Positions 60,414 through 64,000 of a DNA stretch of 64,000 nt are shown here, piece after piece (positions within the stretch are counted from its first letter, which is position 1; every line of letters starts with the position of its first letter). The DNA is taken from assembly GCA_037447655.1 (NCBI GenBank), contig JBBHKE010000927.1, positions 473,139-537,138 of the forward strand, read 5' to 3'. Position numbers and translations under genes: made by a program. The notes beneath the pieces were generated by a model. That model had not been told where the DNA came from. It was given only the letters and a program-made list of their open reading frames with translations, and made no database searches. The DNA is from Zygnema cylindricum. Taxonomy: Eukaryota > Streptophyta > Zygnematophyceae > Zygnematales > Zygnemataceae.

Positions 60414-60421
60414 GTACAAAC

Positions 60422-62100
60422 CGTCAAGGAACATCAACACAATGATTTTGGTGTACCTCATCACGCCAGAAAGACACGTGGCGCTGTCGCCGATATCCAG
60501 ATAGATCGGACGATAGCAGTTCATCCCGGATTAAGATGGACGTCCATGTCATCAACGGCTCTCAACCAACCGTAAGTCGGGCGTCATCAATAAAGGAGCG
60601 TTTGTACTCGGATCGTTCACGTGGCGCTATTTACGGGTATCCGGTACAATCGGGCGGTGGTAATCGGGCCGTGAGAAGGCATAGCGTCACAGAACATGAA
60701 GCGTCGTGCGGGCCGCTCGATTCTTTGAATCCGATGGCTCGAAATTAAGCCAAGTACAATTAATGGACCAGAAAGACGTAGCAAAAGGATGTCGGATACG
60801 GAACAAGATGCGGTGCTACATTTGGAAAAAGTTTGATTGTATTTTGCGGGTTATTTTGTGTTATGGACACTGCCAGATTATTGATTGGGTATAATACCGG
60901 TTATTCTCCGTCGTGTAGTACGGTACTGTACTATCATTATGGACACGCTTCCTGATTGGCCGGTTTGTTCCTTTAATGCTGTGAGAACGCATTTTAGGAC
61001 AAATTGACTTTTTCCAACCTTCCATGCGCTACTCACATTTTGCCAAAGGGTGGAGTGTGGACTGTGGTGACTGTCATTCGAATAGATCGATTAAAAAATA
61101 TAGCAGCGTGGAGTCTACATTGTTGGGAAAGAGAATAGGTCAAATATTCAAAGAGGGCAAAAATGGAAAACCCTGTTAAAAAGTTATGATTCACAATTTT
61201 TTAGCCTGGAAAAAGTAGAAGCAAAAAATTACTCTAGGACATAATAAATCCCGGTTTCGCGAGTAGATATGCCAAACGGAGCAACAATCTACGGACATCT
61301 ACAATATGAACGACTGCAACACAGTAGTCTTTATGTCCGTACCTCCATGTGACAATCTGTCACATGGCTAACGAAAGAAACTGAATAGTAGTTTTCTTGA
61401 ACTGATACAGCGATCAAAACCGGGGTTATTCCACTGAAAAAAAGGAGGTCACCTCGTTAAAAGAAAGAAGACAGATTTACTACTGGGACAAACTGCTTGT
61501 ACCAATGCAACGAAACACGGTTTTTTGGCAAAAACGAGACTGGTAGACTTTGATGGTCCGAGTGACTTAAGTCTAAAGGGTGGTAACTCTCTGAAAACTG
61601 TGATGTGCAATATGTAAAAGCTACAAAATAAACAGTAACCAACATTCTACTTCTACATTCTTTCACCCCTTCAGAAATACAGGGTAGTTATCCTACTACT
61701 CTGTTCATGTCTCACTAACCGATACAGACAAATTTAATGCTCCACAATGTTGCAACAACAAATTGTTCCCTTGTTGTCACTCGGAGCTATAACAATTGTG
61801 ATGTTCACAGCTCATCTTCTTCCAACTCTTGGTAATCTTCACATGCTTTCTTGAGTTTTTCTTCCCTTCGTACCCAGATGGTCCGTCCATTGTGAGTTTT
61901 GCAAAAAAACTTTTAAAAGCAGGAAACTCTCACTCCTCGGCACAAAAACACATTCCATCATCATCTCCCCATCATCATCAGGAGTGGACGTTAGGGCTCC
62001 TCTGAGTCCTGAGGGGATTGGCTGCGCTCCTTCCCTGCTCGTCCCGCCCTGCGCTGGAGCACCACTGCTCTCCGCCACTCGTGCGCCGCCACCTGTCCCG
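60422..62100. other. Unassigned region left of the LpxD exons
   Basis: No gene recognised. It may include the LpxD last exon and 3' UTR. Open frames at 60,536-60,748 and 61,839-62,078 show no known domain. Confidence 0.5.
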
Positions 62101-62199
62101 CCCTGCCAGCTTCTGCTTATGCGCCGCGCCAGCCTCCCAATGGGGCTTGGATAAAAGAGAGATACAGCAAAGGGATATACACTACAATACTACATTGGA

Positions 62200-62380
62200 A
62201 CATCATGTAACGGAGCATAACAGAACAGACGGAACAGAGCGAACCATAATGAAACACAACAGAATACAGCGAAACATAACGGAACACGACAGAACAGAAC
62301 ATAACATAACGTAAAAAAACAGAACAGAACGGAAATTGATAGAACGAAATGGAACACAACAGAATATAACGGAACACCAA
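62200..62380. repeat. Degenerate AACAGAACGGA repeat
   Basis: Short words such as acagaac, ataacgga and aacaca repeat irregularly every 5-12 bp. The region lies in or next to the 3' part of the LpxD gene. The Cys/Phe-rich open frames across it on the minus strand are artefacts. Confidence 0.8.
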
Positions 62381-62405
62381 GCCCGACCCATGCCAAGTTG
62401 CCCAC

Positions 62406-63884
62406 CGCAGGGAAGCCGGCGTAGTCGCCGGCGACGGTGATGTCCGTGACCACACCACTCTTTGCAGCCACACGGACCTGCCCTTCCTCCCCTCCCTCCC
62501 TCCCTCAGACACAACTGGACTGGCCACAAGGCTTGCAGGGGACGCAGGAGGGGGCAGAGGGAGAGGGAGGAGAGAGAATGGACAGCCAAGCACGAGAGGA
62601 TAGAAAAAGGGTAGAAGCCAGGAGAAAGGCTGCAAGGAGGGAGCTCACAAGGCATGGAAAGAGAGAGAGAGAGGTAGAAGGAAACATGTAAACAGAGAAC
62701 AGTGACGGAATGGAAGGGCAAGTGGCCGAGGCTCGCACAAATTCTAAAGCCGAAATTACCATACATTTTGTATGGACCTTTCTAGGGCTCTATGCTTCAT
62801 CATCTTTCTTCGATACACCATCGATGTGTTTCGGTATGAGCCACTTGACTGACACTAATAAAACACAAGTTTTTAAGTTTGAATCGTTTCCAACAAAACA
62901 GGACTAGAGTGATCCCAGTCTATTATGGAAAGCAGTGTCAAAAAGCAGCAGACAAGTTCACACATTGCACATTACTCGTGAATCGCTATTAGCGTGAATA
63001 ACACTAACTCGGTGCAGGTCTTTCCTGGCCCTTGAACATGAAATAGTGTTAATAATACTAATTGTTCTATTCTTTACGCTGAAGTGGTAAGAGGTTCAAG
63101 AGTCGTCTAAGTTACTCGAACCTCAACAAGAATTAAGAACAATAGAATAACCCCACGCCGTACTCCACGCTAATGGCGATTCACATTGTGATTACATGAA
63201 GCACTGCAACTACGTAGAAATGGAAGAGAACTAGAAGCAATTGAGTTCCACTCACCTTAGAGGTGATAGAGACATGGTCTGCCACTCCTACTTGTCCTGC
63301 AAGCACCACATAATCACCAAGCCTGCCTACCCCTCCCCTTCATACCTCGTCAGAGCCTTCACTGTCAATATAATTAATGTTGACTTTGTTCACTCAGTCC
63401 AGCCACACTGCAACATTAAGTGACATGCACATGGGTGTATGCCCGACAATAAGCAGGCCAAAGAAGTTACTTCTTTTACTCTACACTAACTACAGGTCCA
63501 ATAATTACAAACCGATTGCTACCCATAATACATTTTTGACTGAAAACACTAATGGACATAAAGAGTCAAGGATGGACTTCAAAGAGAATGACCACCACTG
63601 CTATTGATTGAGTTGGCAAAACTGGACAGTAATCCCAAAACCAAAGTTGACACACAGACAAGCACACCATACAACCGCCCTGCCTTCTGTCCTTCGGTTT
63701 ACTACACCGTGTATCGCTATTTGCTTTAACCCTAGAAGCGATCCACAGCGTACTCCACTATCCTGTGCTGCCCTCCACTGCCCTGGCCTGCCCAGTCCTG
63801 TGGGGCTGCTCACGTGGCGGAGCCTGCCACGCCCACCTGGCCGCACAGCAGGCAGCCACGCCCAATCACCACGTTGTGCGCCAC
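62406..63884 (-). CDS. LPXD: UDP-3-O-acylglucosamine N-acyltransferase (LpxD), three exons, partial
   Basis: Three phase-compatible exons: 63,884-63,814 (VAHNVVIGRGCLLCGQVGVAGS), 63,322-63,256 (LGDYVVLAGQVGVADHVSIT) and 62,477-62,406 (VRVAAKSGVVTDITVAGDYA then GFPA). These are hexapeptide-repeat coils of LpxD, including the AHNVVIG histidine region and the AAKSGV and YAGFPA signatures. All junctions are GT-AG: TTTGCCAG and CACGTGAGC, GGCAG and AAGGTGAGT, GGGCAG and GCGGTGGGC. LpxD adds the N-linked acyl chain in lipid A synthesis; plant homologues belong to a mitochondrial lipid-A-like pathway. Upstream exons are beyond the right edge. The last exon is unclear; a frame with PLGGWRGA near 62,120-62,150 is a candidate. 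Introns carry MITEs and simple repeats. Confidence 0.85.
62975..63188. mobile_element. Family M MITE in LpxD intron
   Basis: The left end cgtgaatcgctattagcgtg and right end ctaatggcgattcacattg are inverted, next to TA-like flanks. The interior contains paired aatagtgttaata / aagtggtaagagg segments. Non-coding. Confidence 0.65.
63705..63750. mobile_element. Miniature 46-bp remnant of family M
   Basis: TA|CACCGTGTATCGCTATTTG at the left and AGAAGCGATCCACAGCG|TA at the right, with almost no interior. It lies in the intron between the first two visible LpxD exons. Confidence 0.65.
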
Positions 63885-63957
63885 CTGGCAAAGCGGGGGG
63901 ACAGAGTGGATGGCGTCAGAGACGGATTCGCAGACACAGACAAAGACACGGAGACAG

Positions 63958-64000
63958 GCAGAGAGAGAGGGAGAAAGAAGGGGAGAGAGAGAGAGAGAGA
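63958..64000. repeat. GA-rich simple repeat at the right edge
   Basis: Mixed GA/GGGA tract running off the window, in the intron upstream of the first visible LpxD exon. Confidence 0.9.

Noticed and set aside
62117-62766. Cys/Phe-rich minus-strand frames as a membrane protein
   Set aside because: They arise from the AACAGAACGGA simple repeat and shift across the real LpxD exon at 62,406-62,477.

Overview
This is nuclear DNA of a land plant, probably not a flowering plant. The evidence is a nuclear gene for plastid ribosomal protein L4 with a transit-peptide-like leader, exons of the plant lipid-A-type enzyme LpxD, intron-rich genes, Ty1/copia LTR retrotransposons and dense hAT- and mariner-type MITEs. 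The RCC1-HECT gene is unlike the usual angiosperm UPL ligases. Species cannot be fixed from the sequence. Layout: (1) 277-16,771, minus strand: a large intron-rich gene for a HERC-type E3 ubiquitin ligase, with a seven-repeat RCC1-like domain, an acidic linker and a HECT domain. The start codon (16,771) is inside the window; the HECT C-terminus runs off the left edge. (2) 17.0-34.3 kb: nested non-autonomous DNA elements and a two-copy segmental duplication (about 19.2-23.8 kb and 25.4-32.0 kb). One duplicate keeps the complete, intronless plastid L4 gene (31,863-32,729, minus). The other keeps only its last 54 codons and ends beside a 10-N assembly gap. (3) 33.1-43.2 kb: mariner-like MITEs, one split by a 6.4 kb decayed copia element (36,275-42,709) with two 1,019-bp LTRs. 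(4) 43.1-44.9 kb: hAT-like MITEs arranged end to end around the same 8-bp target. (5) 45,511-49,857: a young gag-only copia-related element on the minus strand with a perfect 5-bp target duplication. (6) 51,235-52,280: a solo LTR of the same superfamily with a perfect TACAG duplication, sitting inside another MITE. (7) 53.1-60.4 kb: a hAT transposase reading frame broken only by nonsense codons, an internally deleted relative beside it, and several foldback or MITE copies. (8) 62,406-63,884, minus: three LpxD exons whose 5' part lies beyond the right edge. The three cellular genes work in unrelated processes: ubiquitination, plastid translation and a lipid-A-like pathway. The most unusual feature is the copia group. 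The gag start codon lies inside the LTR. In the gag-only element a 15-base stretch directly abutting the LTR matches the anticodon arm of initiator tRNA-Met, as in half-tRNA priming. Every LTR also carries a tRNA-like A-box/B-box module in antisense orientation.
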